DNA of 64,000 nt from Stentor coeruleus (Eukaryota > Ciliophora > Heterotrichea > Heterotrichida > Stentoridae), in contig MPUH01000132.1 in the NCBI GenBank assembly GCA_001970955.1, positions 1 through 64,000 of the forward strand. The letters run 5' to 3'. This document shows positions 38,483 to 50,330 of the stretch, piece after piece. Each line of letters opens with the position of its first letter. The stretch's first letter is position 1. Made by a program: the position numbers and the translations under genes. The notes under the pieces are model-generated. The model was not told the DNA's origin. It did not search any database and worked only from the letters and a program-made list of their open reading frames with translations.

Positions 38483-40200
38483 AAACTTGCTAAACCTTGA
38501 AGAACAAGTAAACGTTTTATGATTGCAGCTTCTAATATAAAAGACAAAACCAAAAGTCCTTTGAAAACACTGAAAATATTACAATGGCCTCCTCAGTCGC
38601 TGAAAGAACTGGTTTTTCTTGTAAATCTTTACCAGAAATTCAAGCTTCTTTATCAGACATAAAACAAATACTCACTCAATTTTCATGAGACGAAAAGTTA
38701 ATTCTTAAAAAAAAGTCCAATGCAAGGAAGAACTTTTGAAAATTATTCAAGATCTTGAAGTTGATTACAAGATGTAAAAAAGAAGCCATTGGATTATAGT
38801 TAACATTAGTGAGCAGTCTTTCGCATCTAACACATCATTAATTAAATCTAGCAAGATTCAAGAGATAAGAGTTAAACATGGATGAGGTAAATTGAAATAG
38901 TTTAGAAGAGCATGCTTTATGTGGATGCAAGGAGGGATAGTTAGCTTCTTAAAGAACTGTTTTATGCAAATGTCTTAATCATCAAGCTAAGAATTATATT
39001 TATTGCTTAAAGTTTTTATACATGAAATAGTTGTAGATATATTTTTATTTTTGAATTATTTATAGATTAACCTTATATTTCAATGAAAAGTTTAGAAAAC
39101 TTGATATTTATATGAAGTTTCATCTCTTATATATTATTTAGGTTCAGTGAAATTAGATTTAATTATAAAATCAGTTATAGTGAAATAAACTATATGATAA
39201 TAGTTTTATTTAATATTTTTTGATATAACTTAAGCAATAAATAGCACACGATCTCCATCAATTTTTAGCATTTAGATACTAATTATTAATACTAAGTTTG
39301 CTTTGCAAATAATACCCATAACTTTTAAAGTAGATTTAAGAGCTTTATTAAACTCCAAGCCTAAAAAGTGCATATGCAAGCCAAATTTACCAAAATAAAT
39401 CCATTCCAAAATTATCAAGCCCACTTTATGCCTTCTTGTTATTAATTTTCAATAGCAAACCAATTTAATTAATATTTCACATCTTCATATAAATATGCAT
39501 TTATTTGAGGTTAAACTTTTAATAATTTTCAAAGAAATCCTATATAAATAATAATATTAACTAAATTAAATATGTCATCCAAATATTCAATTGCTTATAT
39601 CGTATGTCATTTGAAGCAGTAAAAATTTACTACAATTAGCTTTTATAAAGAAATAAAGCTTAATTCGATACATCATTCTTAGAAGTGAAAGTACTATATG
39701 TCATCTTTTTATGCTTTTTTTCACACTGGCAAGGGATTAAATTATTAGTTTTTGATGTACTTGATGCATTTGAAGTTGAAAATTTTGTGATATTTTTATT
39801 TTACAAGGCAAAAAAGTAAAAAATTTTCATGTTGCCAGGTCATAAGCAGCTCAAACAAATTTAAAAGCTTATTCACTCTAAATAACGATAATTAATAAAA
39901 AATATTGTATTAGATGCCGTGAGAGTTGGTATAGATCTTATACTAGCCTTAAATTATGTCTTTTATCTGATTATTCAACCTTACAAATAATAAATTAGCT
40001 TATTCAGTGAAAATGATCTTTTACTCTAGACAATGCATAATGCTTTTCTTCTATCCAAAAACTACGCAAAAATTATTCTAAAAATATCAAAACATTCTTT
40101 TACCCTTCAATACATTAATTAGCAAGATTAAAATTTTGGGCTCTAAAAAAATTAGCTCCTGTTAGCCGGCATCATAACCATCATGCACACAGTTCTTGAA
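38483..40200. other. Intergenic with decayed coding pieces
   Basis: On the plus strand short frames occur at about 38519-38670 (MIAASNIKDKTKSPLKTLKI and onward) and 38584-38685 (MASSVAERTGFSCKSLPEIQ and onward), both ending in stops. I recognise neither. From 39000 the DNA is AT-rich without features, with further broken minus-strand frames near 40030-40200. Confidence 0.35.
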
Positions 40201-40389
40201 TTAAAAAATATCACTAGTAATCTCTAAAAATTCCTCATAAAAATCATGGTTCAACAGTCTGGCTAAATATGGAAAATTTACTACATAAAAAAAATTCAGT
40301 TTTTCCAAGCTTTTTACCCATAATAAGCTTAGCCTATCATTCCTTTTGCTACCGTAGCTAATAGGAATATCGATGGGTAAAAAAATCAT
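40000..40389 (-). pseudogene. Decayed gene fragment, family not recognised
   Basis: A 62-codon open frame on the minus strand (40389 to 40201) has ordinary, non-AT-driven composition (PISYGSKRNDRLSLLWVKS). After its stop the same frame stays readable with two more stops to about 40090. It looks like the remains of a protein-coding gene rather than a short gene, but I cannot name it. Confidence 0.35.
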
Positions 40390-40530
40390 CTTTCATTCAA
40401 ATATTGTTTATTTTTTCATAGTTTACCAAGAATCCATCTCACAATATTCGGTAAAAGTGGGATGTTCTTCAACAAATCCTTGTAATTTCAGTTTATAAAG
40501 TAAAACTATAAATGTGGTTGGTTAATAAAT

Positions 40531-41118
40531 ATGTCCATAACAGTTGGCTTTGCAAGCGAAATTTTAAAAAACGTGAAGTTTGATGATGGCCGTCCTAAGG
40601 CATCTGACTGGACTCATCACTTTAATCTAGTCAAGCCCATGCCCATGAAACTCGAAAATTTTATCGAGCACTTTCTTTATCAATTAAACTTAGATGAAGA
40701 ACTTTTGGTGCATGCTTTCGGAATTGTTGAAAGTGCTCTTGAGGAATTGACCTCTTTAAACGTTCATAGGATAGTACTTACGGCCCTTGCGATTAGTTAC
40801 AAATTCTGTATAGATTGTCCAGCCACCAATTCACAGATAGAAAAAGTTGGTGGACTTAAGCCTGGAGAACTGCTAACACTCGAAACAGTACTTTTAGATG
40901 TATGTCAGTGGAAAATTCATCAATTAGATTACACTGAAAGAAAAAACTCCCTAATTAAAATTGGAGAAGAAGAACTTACTTGTAGAAAAGAAGTTCACGA
41001 TGAAGATAATGAAGATAATGAAGACTATGAAGATTTGGTTAATCTTGATGATAGTGATACGACCGGATGTGAAACTAATGAAAGCTTTTCTGAACTTAGT
41101 GCCTTTTTCACATTTTAA
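40531..41118 (+). CDS. Cyclin, Pho80/U-P type
   Basis: A 195-aa protein with one cyclin box at about 35-145: FIEHFLYQLNLDEELLVHAF, then LNVHRIVLTALAISYKFCID, then VGGLKPGELLTLETVLLDVC QWKI. The NVHR...A..ISYKF and GG....L..LE pattern is that of the Pho80-like (PCL, plant CYCU/P) cyclins, which lack a second box and usually partner Pho85/CDK5-type kinases. The C-terminal tail is very acidic (DEDNEDNEDYEDLVNLDD) and then Ser/Thr-rich, a possible phosphorylation or degradation region. Many such cyclins exist in ciliates. No intron is needed. Confidence 0.87.
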   Translation: MSITVGFASEILKNVKFDDGRPKASDWTHHFNLVKPMPMKLENFIEHFLYQLNLDEELLVHAFGIVESALEELTSLNVHRIVLTALAISYKFCIDCPATNSQIEKVGGLKPGELLTLETVLLDVCQWKIHQLDYTERKNSLIKIGEEELTCRKEVHDEDNEDNEDYEDLVNLDDSDTTGCETNESFSELSAFFTF

Positions 41119-43020
41119 AGTCTGAAGCGATGTAATTTAATTAAATTTATACTTTGTAAGCTAGTTATCATTTATGAAATAACTGTGCCTAAAGAAAAAT
41201 CAGGGAAAATTAAAAAATTCCATTTAATAGTACGAGCTTTACTATGTCTTCCAAGCTTTGATATGTTTTAGCATTAAAGTCAGTGACTAAAGTAAACAAT
41301 TTTTTATTGCTTCAACTAACGGTAGAATGCAATTTTTTTAATTAAATACCCTTTTCACTTGTATTTAAAAATAGAAAAAAATCTTAGTTTTAATAATAAA
41401 CAAAGAATTTGATTTCGATTTATATTGATTTCCTATGATTTTTTCACTTAAAAACCTTATACTACTTCAAATTAGAATTTTTTTTTAAGTTTAAGTGAAA
41501 TGGTTCTAGAAGTATTATTTAATTCAAATTTTCCAATATGGTTTTTCGGCTTTGATAAGCAACTTTTGAGAAATAAAGATTCTGTGACTATTTAAAAGCA
41601 TGTGAGAGTTAACTTAGTGGCTCTTGTGATACTTTTCTTGTTGCGGAAGTTTTAAAATAAAGTATACTTTTTACTATATAAAGATAAAAGTCAATTATAC
41701 GTAATGAACACTTAAGTGAGTTTGCAGTTGGGTAAGCGAAGAAAAGCTAATGCTAAGTTCTCAAAGCAATTTCATTTGAATGTGTTTTAGATAAAATTTT
41801 GCCTTATCTTTATGATAAAATCTTTTTAATAAAAAAATTGCATCGTTGTAAAATTATCGAAATTTTAATCAAAAATCATAATATTAGTTTTGCAAACTTT
41901 CTGATTGCTAAATAATTACCAAAAATTATAGGCAAATTAACATAAGTTTCAATTGCGGAAACATATACCAAAAATGATGTAAGCAAAAATCCATATTGTT
42001 TTATAATTTTATCTTGAAATTCTTACGTATTACGAAAGGCTGAATTGTGCTAGAGGAAGCCAAAAATCTTTAGAAATTAATAATTACACTAGATTAAGAT
42101 TCGAATTTAATAATACCTTTATGAGTTTGATAAACTATAACAAATAAAGCATTTAATCATAAATTGTATAATATTTTCTAGTACTTCAGAACTTTTATAA
42201 CTTAAAAAAGTGATAGTTTGATTATCAAGATTAAATAAATACCTAAAGAAAAGATAATATTATAATTTTCAATCCGTTTACATAAGGAAGTTGGCAATCT
42301 TGCCTTTATTCTAATAGAATTTCCCTAATTTAATAATAAATAATATTTAAGCATATTTAAAACTATAGATTAACATTAAATTTTAGATGAATATATCATA
42401 TGCTATTATAATAGTTTATTAAAGTGCTTTTATAGTATTTAGAATAAACTAAACCTTTAAATAAATAGTGCACTTATAAAAACTTTAGTGTATTATTAAT
42501 TCAATTCTAATATTATAACCTAATGAGACAATTTTTACTTTTGTATTATAATTTATATTAAACATGGCTATAATAAAGTTGAGAATTTAAAAGAAAAATA
42601 CGATGAAATTCTTAAAAAATATACAAAAATCAGTGAAGAATATAAAGATCAACAATCAAAAATTCCTGAACTGGTGAAAGAATAAGACATTAATAGTTTT
42701 TTAAAACTTTTATTGTTTTATTACTATGCTAAAAGTTTTATTATATATAAATTCATTTATTTAGATATAATGATAATTTCTTTGTATTCCATTTAATGAT
42801 ATCTTCTGACATAAATGTAGCTTTTCCTTTATAGAGTAAATAGCCTAAATAAGCTACTCCTATAACTCATGCTATGAGAATCTAAATAGATATCAAGGTA
42901 GAGCACTTTTTAGACGAGATGGCCAGATGAAATTATCTGCTATTTCGTATTCTTGGTTTATTGGAAGGATTACTCAGCATAAAGCAAATACTGTCAAGTA
43001 GATGACTCGTCAGATTATGC
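41119..43020. other. Intergenic with small possible coding pieces
   Basis: Mostly AT-rich DNA. At 41500-41655 a 46-aa frame would open if GTGACTATTTAAAAG (41584-41598, 15 nt) were an intron; it ends in AAG rather than TAG, so I rate this low. At about 42555-42685 a coiled-coil-like frame without ATG reads ENLKEKYDEILKKYTKISEE before a stop, probably a relic. Confidence 0.3.
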
Positions 43021-43182
43021 TTAAGAACAACAAATCTCTTTGATATTACTCAAATCATCTTCGATACTTAAGTATATATCATATGATAATAGAACTAAAA
43101 GAACAAATACTAAAAAGTAGCCTAGAAATACGATTATAAATATATATTGATGTATTTTTGAAGCGTATTGCTTGATATCCAT
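43021..43182 (-). CDS. Small single-pass membrane ORF, 53 aa
   Basis: ATG to TAA frame with a polar N-terminus (MDIKQYASKIHQY), one clear 20-residue hydrophobic helix (FIIVFLGYFLVFVLLVLLSY) and an acidic tail ending CCS. It lies about 100 bp downstream of the DUF229 gene on the same strand. Beyond the stop, another frame shows hydrophobic stretches broken by several stops, so this may be the first exon or fragment of a larger, decayed membrane protein. Confidence 0.35.
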   Translation of the reverse strand: MDIKQYASKIHQYIFIIVFLGYFLVFVLLVLLSYDIYLSIEDDLSNIKEICCS

Positions 43183-43278
43183 ATGATGAAAAGGAGAACA
43201 TTACACATGCTATAAAATTTCGATACTTATTCAGCTAATGATCCACAACTTTATAACTAATTAATATAGATTTCTATG

Positions 43279-45380
43279 CTATTCTGTGCATGAACAAAAC
43301 TCAGGCCTTATCCCTGCAGAACTTGCTCTAACTTCACACGGTCCAGCATAAGAGTCTATTCTAGAAATCGACAATATCTATATATATCATACCCTTGCCT
43401 TAATTTTATATTGATCAAAGCTAAGATTTTCATATCGAAACTTAGCCCCATTACCACTCATTTCCTGCTCATCTGAAGCTAAAACCATAGTAACAGAAAA
43501 TTTCATCCCTTTTTGTGTATCAGATTCTAATTCAAACTTTATGATTTCTTCTACGTTATTAAGTCCTGTTTGGAAGACTTTACTAACGGATGAAATGCTA
43601 ATTTTTTTGCATATTTTTCCTTGGGCATGCAAAGGCGATGAATAAGCTAAAGAGTTTATTAAATTCTCTGAATAATCTTTCAAACTTTTAATGAGCTCAG
43701 TCATTTTGTGGCTGAATTTGGTTATTTCTATCATTTTGTAACAAGAACATTCCCAAGTATTAATTCCAGCTCTAGGACAAGTTCGTGATTTTGGTGAAAT
43801 TTCAGTGAGTAAGTTTATTGAATAAGGATTTGATTCTTCAATGTTTTCTAAATGCAAAACTGTCTTTCTGTAATCGATTTTAGTGACTAATCTTTGAGTA
43901 TTAGTTGATAGTGCCCAATAAGAATAAGGGTATTGAGAAAGTAAAGATTCGCTAGCAATTAAAAAGAAAGCTGGAAGTTTACGTTCTTGATAAGCTGCTA
44001 TATCTCTGAGAGAGTGCCCATATCGCATTCCATGATCAGCTTGGAGAAATAATAAAATATCATAATCATCTTTGTATTTTTTCAAGAAATTTTCTAAATA
44101 TACTGTTAGGTCGTTGTTTAAAGTTATTGCATGTTGACCTGTGTATTCATGGGCTGCACTTAAATGTATGTATAGAAGTAAATTTGCCCCAAGATTATCA
44201 TCTATTATATTGTCTGTATAATTTAATAGATAATAATGAGATTGATGCCCACCAATGCAACGTTGCATAGATTCTAGCTTACCGAATTTGTTTTCTGTAA
44301 ACTTTTCTACTGCACAATAGAACTGACTAGCAGAATAGTCTACATTTGGATTTTTGCCTATATAATCAATGAAATTGCCATCACAGTCTTCCAAGCCAAT
44401 TAATGAAATATATCCTTTTTTCCTTAATATATTCCATAAAGCTTTATCTCCAAGAATATCTCCATTATACATTTCTTTAAATTTTTTTGGCTTTACATCA
44501 CCAGAAAAAATAGGCACTTGGTTTCCAGGCGAATTATCTCCTTGATTGTTATGCAGTTTAAAATCAAATGCATGAAAACTAGAATTTTTGTTCAGAGAAT
44601 TCATAAAATCAACAACTTTAGGAAGCTTTCTAAAAAAATGCCTTCGTGAAAAGGAATCCAAAGTAAGAAAATATATCAACTTTGGTTTTCCTTGCTTATT
44701 CGCTAATGCATTCAAATATCAAAATACTATAATGCAAAGTCAAATACTGTTTTATTAAAAATTGGAGACATAGAAGCCTGCATATAAGAATCACCATCTG
44801 ATTCACAGCTTCCAAGACCAAACTCTATTTTTTTTGAAGATACGGGCCCATTGTAATCATGAACATCCCAACCTTTAAGGCCTTCTTCACGAGAAACAAA
44901 TTTATACTTACCATAAGGACCAACAACATATTTATCATTTTCGCCATTAGGACAATCCATATAGAGTTTTTGATTTTTTCTGTCAATATGCAAATAAGTA
45001 TCGTTTTGCTTGTTTTTTTCTGAACACTTTGGATATTCTTTAAATGGATAAACTTCATTTCCTTTTTCAATTGTGTATCCAAAACTGTCAGGTTGGCATG
45101 CGAGACCTAAATTTTTAATATTATCTGTATCATCTATGTAGAAATCTTTAGGCTTATATACAAAATCTTCATTTCTTATTGGTGTTATGAGATCTTCGTC
45201 TGATTCAGCTTGCTTTACTAATGGCATTGTTATTGTGGTCACACTTGGATTATTTACAGAGTAAAACCTTGGACAAAGGGTATGATATTCTCTTCGGATA
45301 GTGTGAGAACTTAAGTAAAATGTATAAATAATGTCAAAGTAAGCGAGCAACAATACTATTAAAATGCAAGATTTTAACAT
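43279..45380 (-). CDS. DUF229 (sulfatase-like) type II membrane protein, broken in the middle
   Basis: Two consecutive frames belong to one DUF229 protein. The first (45380-44727, 217 aa) has an N-terminal anchor LKSCILIVLLLAYFDIIYTF and a lumenal Cys-containing domain. The second (44714-43393) has the alkaline-phosphatase-superfamily core: YFLTLDSFSRRHFFRKLPK with the nucleophile region and LFLQADHGMRYGH with the metal-binding DHG. A 15-nt intron (43378-43392) adds a last exon with two Cys motifs (AGPCEVRAS, FCSC) ending at 43279. Between 44727 and 44714 the frame changes and both frames meet stops; no canonical short intron repairs this, and more than one indel is needed. It is either a pseudogene or mis-sequenced. 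The second frame has no ATG at its beginning, which supports one original gene. Confidence 0.75.
43378..43392 (-). other. 15-nt intron of DUF229 gene
   Basis: On the minus strand GTATGATATATATAG, with an in-frame TGA. It joins AAGGCAAGG to a 32-codon terminal exon rich in Cys. Confidence 0.8.
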
Positions 45381-45451
45381 TATATAGCTAAATAAAACCT
45401 TAAATTTTATGTTAGAACTCTTCTAAATGGCACGTATAATTCCAAGTTTTA

Positions 45452-46507
45452 ATGAATAAAGACGAGGCTGAAAGATGTATTGATTTAGGCAAGCAAGCAA
45501 TGCAGAAAGGAGATAAAGATAAAGCAATAAGACTATTTCAGAAGTCTTTAAGCCTCCATCCAACAGATGAAGCGAGGAAGTGGCTAAAAGCTGCAGCAGA
45601 ATTAACTCAAACATATGTGAGAAAAGAGCCAGCTCCAGCACAAGAACCACAGAAACCAGCGCCTCAGAAGTTTACTGCTGAACAAGAAAAAAGGTGTAAA
45701 GATATACTTGGAAAAAATGATTATTACGATATCCTTGGACTACCAAAAACAGCATCACAAGATGATATTAAAAAAGCTTATAGAAAACTAGCCCTAAAAC
45801 TTCATCCTGATAAAAATCATGCCCCGAGCGCTAGTGAGGCTTTTAAAAAAATCAACAAGTCATTTGCCTGCTTGAGTGATGAAACTAAAAGAAGAACATA
45901 TGATCAAACAGGCCAAGAAGAAGTCCATGGCATACAAATGAACGGTTTCAATGCTGGTGATGCAGATTTTGCAGAGCATGTATTTCGAGAGTTCTTTGGC
46001 GAGAGTTTTTTTCCCCAACAAGGGTTCCACAGAGTTTACAGAACATATAATTTCGGTCATAATATGAACCGTCCATATGAAAACCAAGATCGTGGTGGAA
46101 ATAGGATACCTTTTCTCCAGCTTTTACCAATACTTATCCTTATTCTTATATCTTTGACATCTAATCTATCATGGAATTCTGAGCCATTTGCCCTTCATTA
46201 CACACCAAAATATTCTGTAAAGAAAATCACTGAGAATCTAAAAGTTGAATATTATCTTGAGCCTTATTATGCAAAAGATTTAACAATTACAGAGCGGGTC
46301 AAACTAGAAGAAAATGTTGAACTTGCATATTTAAGATTTTTGGAGAAGGAATGCGAGATGCAAAAAAACAAAAAAACTAATTTTTTGAAAAAAGCAAATT
46401 ATTATAAAGGAACTACTGGAAAACAGTATAGTGAGTATGCAGAAAATGTAGATTTGTCTTCATGCGATAATCTGCAAGATCTTTTAGAAAGAAGAAGAGG
46501 ACATTAG
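45452..46507 (+). CDS. ER membrane DnaJ protein, DNAJB12/B14 type
   Basis: A 351-aa Hsp40 co-chaperone. Residues 1-60 form a short TPR/MIT-like helical part (DLGKQAMQKGDKDKAIRLFQ). After a Pro/Ala linker comes the J domain (about 90-155) with YYDILGLPKTASQDDIKKAY and the HPD motif near 121 (KLHPDKN). A membrane helix at about 221-240 (FLQLLPILILILISLTS) precedes the DUF1977 region. This order is typical of DNAJB12, DNAJB14 and yeast Hlj1, which recruit Hsp70 to the ER surface for quality control. It is divergent from the DUF229 gene, with only 71 bp between their starts, so promoters probably overlap. A ten-codon upstream frame at 45427-45459 overlaps the start. Confidence 0.92.
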   Translation: MNKDEAERCIDLGKQAMQKGDKDKAIRLFQKSLSLHPTDEARKWLKAAAELTQTYVRKEPAPAQEPQKPAPQKFTAEQEKRCKDILGKNDYYDILGLPKTASQDDIKKAYRKLALKLHPDKNHAPSASEAFKKINKSFACLSDETKRRTYDQTGQEEVHGIQMNGFNAGDADFAEHVFREFFGESFFPQQGFHRVYRTYNFGHNMNRPYENQDRGGNRIPFLQLLPILILILISLTSNLSWNSEPFALHYTPKYSVKKITENLKVEYYLEPYYAKDLTITERVKLEENVELAYLRFLEKECEMQKNKKTNFLKKANYYKGTTGKQYSEYAENVDLSSCDNLQDLLERRRGH

Positions 46508-48093
46508 TAATAGCAAGTGATGGATATATTAATTTAGGATTACTTTTTGTATTTTGGTTTTTTAAACAAGTATTAAAGAAAATATTGAATAGTTATCTTA
46601 AAAATTTAATTTGAGCTTGATTAAATCTTTGGAATGCGAGTTCAAGATTTCTATAAATATTCCAGGCTTTTTTGATTTAAGATATGCAAAATTAACAAAA
46701 TCCCTTAGAATAAATAATAGTGGACTTTCTTGTTGTATGAAAAACATTTATAAGAATTTCTTTATTCAATAAAAAACTCAATTTGCAATATCCTTTTCTG
46801 AGTAATCATAAAAATATATAGTATAGTTCAAATTTGCTCTATAAAAATTAAGAAAATCTTTCAGAAGGCTTAAAAAGTTATACAAATCATTTCTCTTAAA
46901 ATTTCAATCTTCATCAGAGCTAGCAATTACTACTTGCATGGAATTATATAGTTTATTATGATTTCAAAGCATCTTATCTGGTTTTACCACATTTTTTAAC
47001 AGCAAACTCTAAATCCTATTGCCTTATTTTTCTCAGAGCCTTCAGACCTAAAAAAAGTCAGCAATTTATTCCTATTTGGTTCTTCAAGGTAAAGAAAATC
47101 TATAGCTTATTTCAATATTTTTAACGCTTCCTGTGTAGCTGATTTCTCTAAATGTAACTTTGCTAAAGAACTTTACTCATTATGCCAAAATAATTTTAAT
47201 AAAAAGCAAGTCATTGATTTGCTATAATTAAATTATGATTCGAAACTAAATCCTTAGAATATTACTAGAAATAATTTTGCTGAAATTAGAAAATCTTGGC
47301 AATAGCCTTAGAACTAGCAGGGTAAATACGTATTCTTGATGTTGGGAAATATATTGAAGGCCATGCAAACTTAAAAAGTGATGCAGAAATCAAAATACTT
47401 ATAAAAGTTGGTGGCGAATTTATTATACTTGATGAAATATCTTATATTTGGGTTAGTTTTAGATTATGTTTACTATTTAAGTCTTGTTGATAGCCTTTTT
47501 CCAAGCAATTTTATATAAAGGAATGGAAAGTTAAAAATCTAAATAGAATTGATTTTTCCTATCAAATTTTGGTAAGAGAGAATACTTCTATTATATTTAT
47601 ATAAAATAAAACACTTACTAACCAGGAGTAAGTGACTGAGGATTTGTATTCATTATTACTTAGTTAGTTAGCCGTAAGGTAAATAGGATATGAGTCTGCT
47701 TTTGAGCTACCAAAATCAGATATTGTTGTACTTGCCAAGTTTTGTAAGTTGAGTAGGGTATTATAATATGGATAAAGGTTTTGTGATAAAGGATTTAGCT
47801 AAAATTATTTTTTAATAGCTTTTGATAATTTTTATTATTTATTCAAGAGAACTAGTATGCAAGGCTTAGTATCATAAATTTGATTATCAGCTTAATTTAT
47901 ACGATAAAGAGTATATGTATCAAAAATGATAATATTTAAGTAAAAAGGATTTTGAATATATAAATTGAAAATAACAACAGAACTCATAGAGCAAAGGCAT
48001 AAAGTTATGTAGTATGAAAATAAATATAATAGGGAAAAAAATTGGTTCGATAATTAAACTATTTTTGCTTAATTAAATTGGGTTACTTACATA
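46508..48093. other. Intergenic with decayed coding pieces
   Basis: Plus-strand fragments have coding character but many stops: SEPSDLKKVSNLFLFGSSR near 47035, YIEGHANLKSDAEIKILIKV near 47352 and YESAFELPKSDIVVLAKFCK near 47690. They may be parts of one decayed gene (47.0-47.8 kb). I cannot name its family. Confidence 0.35.
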
Positions 48094-48528
48094 TTAGAAT
48101 AATTTGCACCCACACGCAACAAAATTCTTATCCTGATTAAGCAGTTTTGAATCTGAATTATCATAAATAGATGGGATGTCGTCAATCTGGAAGTTCAGTA
48201 GTTCTTCTAAAACTAATGCACTTCGTTCTAATTCGTCATTGTTTTCACAGTCTTCAGTGCTTAAAGTTATGTTTTCCCTAGGGAAGTACTTATCAAAAGG
48301 ATCAAAATTAATGATACTTTTGAAATTTGGTGTGTTTTGTCCTTCTGAAATTCCATCAGATTGAATGCTTGAAATAGCTTCAGTACAGAACTTGATTTCA
48401 GCAGTTTCTGAATAACCTCCAGGAAAAGTGTTGCTTTTTCTAAAATTTGGACTTATAAGAATGGAATTATCAGGATTCCCAAACGATGGAGAAGTAAGAT
48501 GCTTTGCTATAGGTATTCTGTGAGCCAT
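48094..48528 (-). CDS. CaaX-box small protein, tandem paralogue 1
   Basis: A 144-aa acidic protein and the most divergent of three tandem paralogues. It starts MAHRIPIAKHLTSP and ends ACGCKLF. The end fits a prenylation box, CKLF, with Phe as last residue (recognised by protein prenyltransferases), and a second Cys two residues upstream for palmitoylation. Shared family blocks are RKSNTF at 30-35 with YSE just after, and NTPNF near 65. The middle (EDCENNDELE) is acidic. No membrane helix, signal peptide or known domain is present. It is probably a membrane-tethered signalling or scaffold protein; function unknown. Confidence 0.75.
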   Translation of the reverse strand: MAHRIPIAKHLTSPSFGNPDNSILISPNFRKSNTFPGGYSETAEIKFCTEAISSIQSDGISEGQNTPNFKSIINFDPFDKYFPRENITLSTEDCENNDELERSALVLEELLNFQIDDIPSIYDNSDSKLLNQDKNFVACGCKLF

Positions 48529-49187
48529 TATGCACTATTATAAATAAGTTTATAATCTCCATTAAAATGAATTCAAAACTACTTAAAAATATTAATCGAA
48601 TTCTAACTGCTTTTAGACACTTCTCATCAAAAATCGATTCTGTAAACAAATTTTTTAGCCCAGCTTGCAGATTTTAGGAGACTTTGCAGACGATAAGCAG
48701 AGATCTTGAAATTTGCGGGAAAATTTGCATTTCATGGTTTGTGAATTTAAATTTAAAGAAAGTAATGCAGATTCTATGATTTCATAAGGTCTATATATAG
48801 CTAAAAAAAAGATTTTAAGTCTTGAATTTATCATTGCTTCTCATTATTCGACTTTTTCCCATAATCTTTCCTTTTAATATACTTCTTCTCTCCTGTTTGC
48901 AAGAATAAGATTCAATTAAAGTCAAATTTGATGTGAAATTGTTCAATAACAGATCAAAAAAGCATAACTATTAAAAATTTAAAATTAGGACTGCTAGAAA
49001 TTTTACTAGGGAAAAATTATGTAGGTCCTTAGTCCCAGGTTTCCCTAAAATTTCTAAATTTTGTGGGGTTTAAGGTAAACCCTACTAATAATTAAATAAA
49101 AATCTTTTATTCGAATTTTTAAGCAACCTTCATCAATATCGATTAGAAAATTTTATAACTTTATAAATTATAAGTTATAGGCTAGGT
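48529..49187. other. Intergenic within CaaX cluster
   Basis: About 660 bp, AT-rich, upstream of paralogue 1. No further gene copy was seen. Confidence 0.5.
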
Positions 49188-49622
49188 TTAAAATATATTG
49201 CAGCTGCAAATTGTATTTGAATTGCTCTGTGGGCCAATACAAAACAGCTCTAATACTTCCTCGGTTTTTAAAGTATCCCTTTCAGTGATTTCTTCTTTAC
49301 AAGGAAATACTAAGACCTTTTTTTGTCTCATTCCATTTGAATCCTGCTCATCAGGTACTAATTCATGGGTTTCATCTAAAATACGTTTTTCAAAAGCTGG
49401 AAAATCTACTGTATTGCAAAACCTTGGGGTACAAGTATCTTCGAAATTAATCTCACATGTTTCAGCTAAGCTTTTCACATGCAGGCGAAGGTTAAAATTT
49501 TCAGAGTTTTCTTCTGAGAAGGATATACTTTTTCTGATTTGGGATGCAAAAATATCATTTTCATTTGTGATATCGTGAATTGGTAGAGTTAAGTGCTTTC
49601 CTTTGTGCTCTTTTCGGGCCAT
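49188..49622 (-). CDS. CaaX-box small protein, tandem paralogue 2
   Basis: A 144-aa protein, MARKEHKGKHLTLP to ICSCNIF. It shares with paralogue 3 the basic start, RKSISFSEENSE at 30-41 (a likely basophilic-kinase site followed by an acidic turn), CTPRF near 64, and the KKVLVFPCKEE block near 101. The C-terminal CNIF is a CaaX box and the Cys of CSC gives a likely second lipid. Same strand, size and spacing (0.65-0.7 kb) as its neighbours show local duplication. Family not recognised. Confidence 0.8.
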   Translation of the reverse strand: MARKEHKGKHLTLPIHDITNENDIFASQIRKSISFSEENSENFNLRLHVKSLAETCEINFEDTCTPRFCNTVDFPAFEKRILDETHELVPDEQDSNGMRQKKVLVFPCKEEITERDTLKTEEVLELFCIGPQSNSNTICSCNIF

Positions 49623-50330
49623 TTACTATTTAGATTTGCACTTTTTTTCCATTTTAGCCATTAGAATCGTTTTAAATTTTGTCTTATTTGAATGCATTAT
49701 ACTACAACATTTGTATATTTTTTCTGTTTGTTTAAGCCTAAATAATTCTGAATCATTAAAAAGTTATTAATTATAGTTATTATCAAAAGTTTATGCTTAA
49801 AAATTGTATATTGAAATTATTAAGTTTAATGGGCTCAGTAACTGAACAATATCAAATTTCCTTAATAAGTCTTTAAAAAACTCAGATTTTGCTTCAATGA
49901 TAAATCATAGATGCTAAATTTGATTGAAACTAATTACTAAACCTATTATAGTAATGAATATTATAAGCAATAGCAATTAAGCAACATAATGCAAGTATTA
50001 AATCAGCAATCAACTTTCTTAAATTATAATTTCAATTGTCTATTCTAAGCAATAATATAAAATTCAAATAAACTCTTCACTTAACTAAAAAGTTAAAATA
50101 TCAACTTCATTAAAATTCTGAAAACAAAAATCAGTTAACTTATTTAATAATTACATAATATAATAAACCATAAAATCATCTTAAAATTCTTAAATACACT
50201 AATTATCTCTACTCACAAAAAACTTTGTATATTATTTTGTATTTTACCAATATGTTGAATTAATAATTTAGTAATGAATTATCAAAACATTGATAAAAAT
50301 GCAGAATTATTATTACGTGATAAAAATCAA
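49623..50330. other. Intergenic within CaaX cluster
   Basis: About 700 bp, very AT-rich, between paralogues 2 and 3. No gene seen. Confidence 0.5.

Noticed and set aside
41500-41655. 46-aa two-exon microprotein with a 15-nt intron ending AAG
   Set aside because: The intron does not match the GTA...TAG form of the five good introns, and both exons are tiny.
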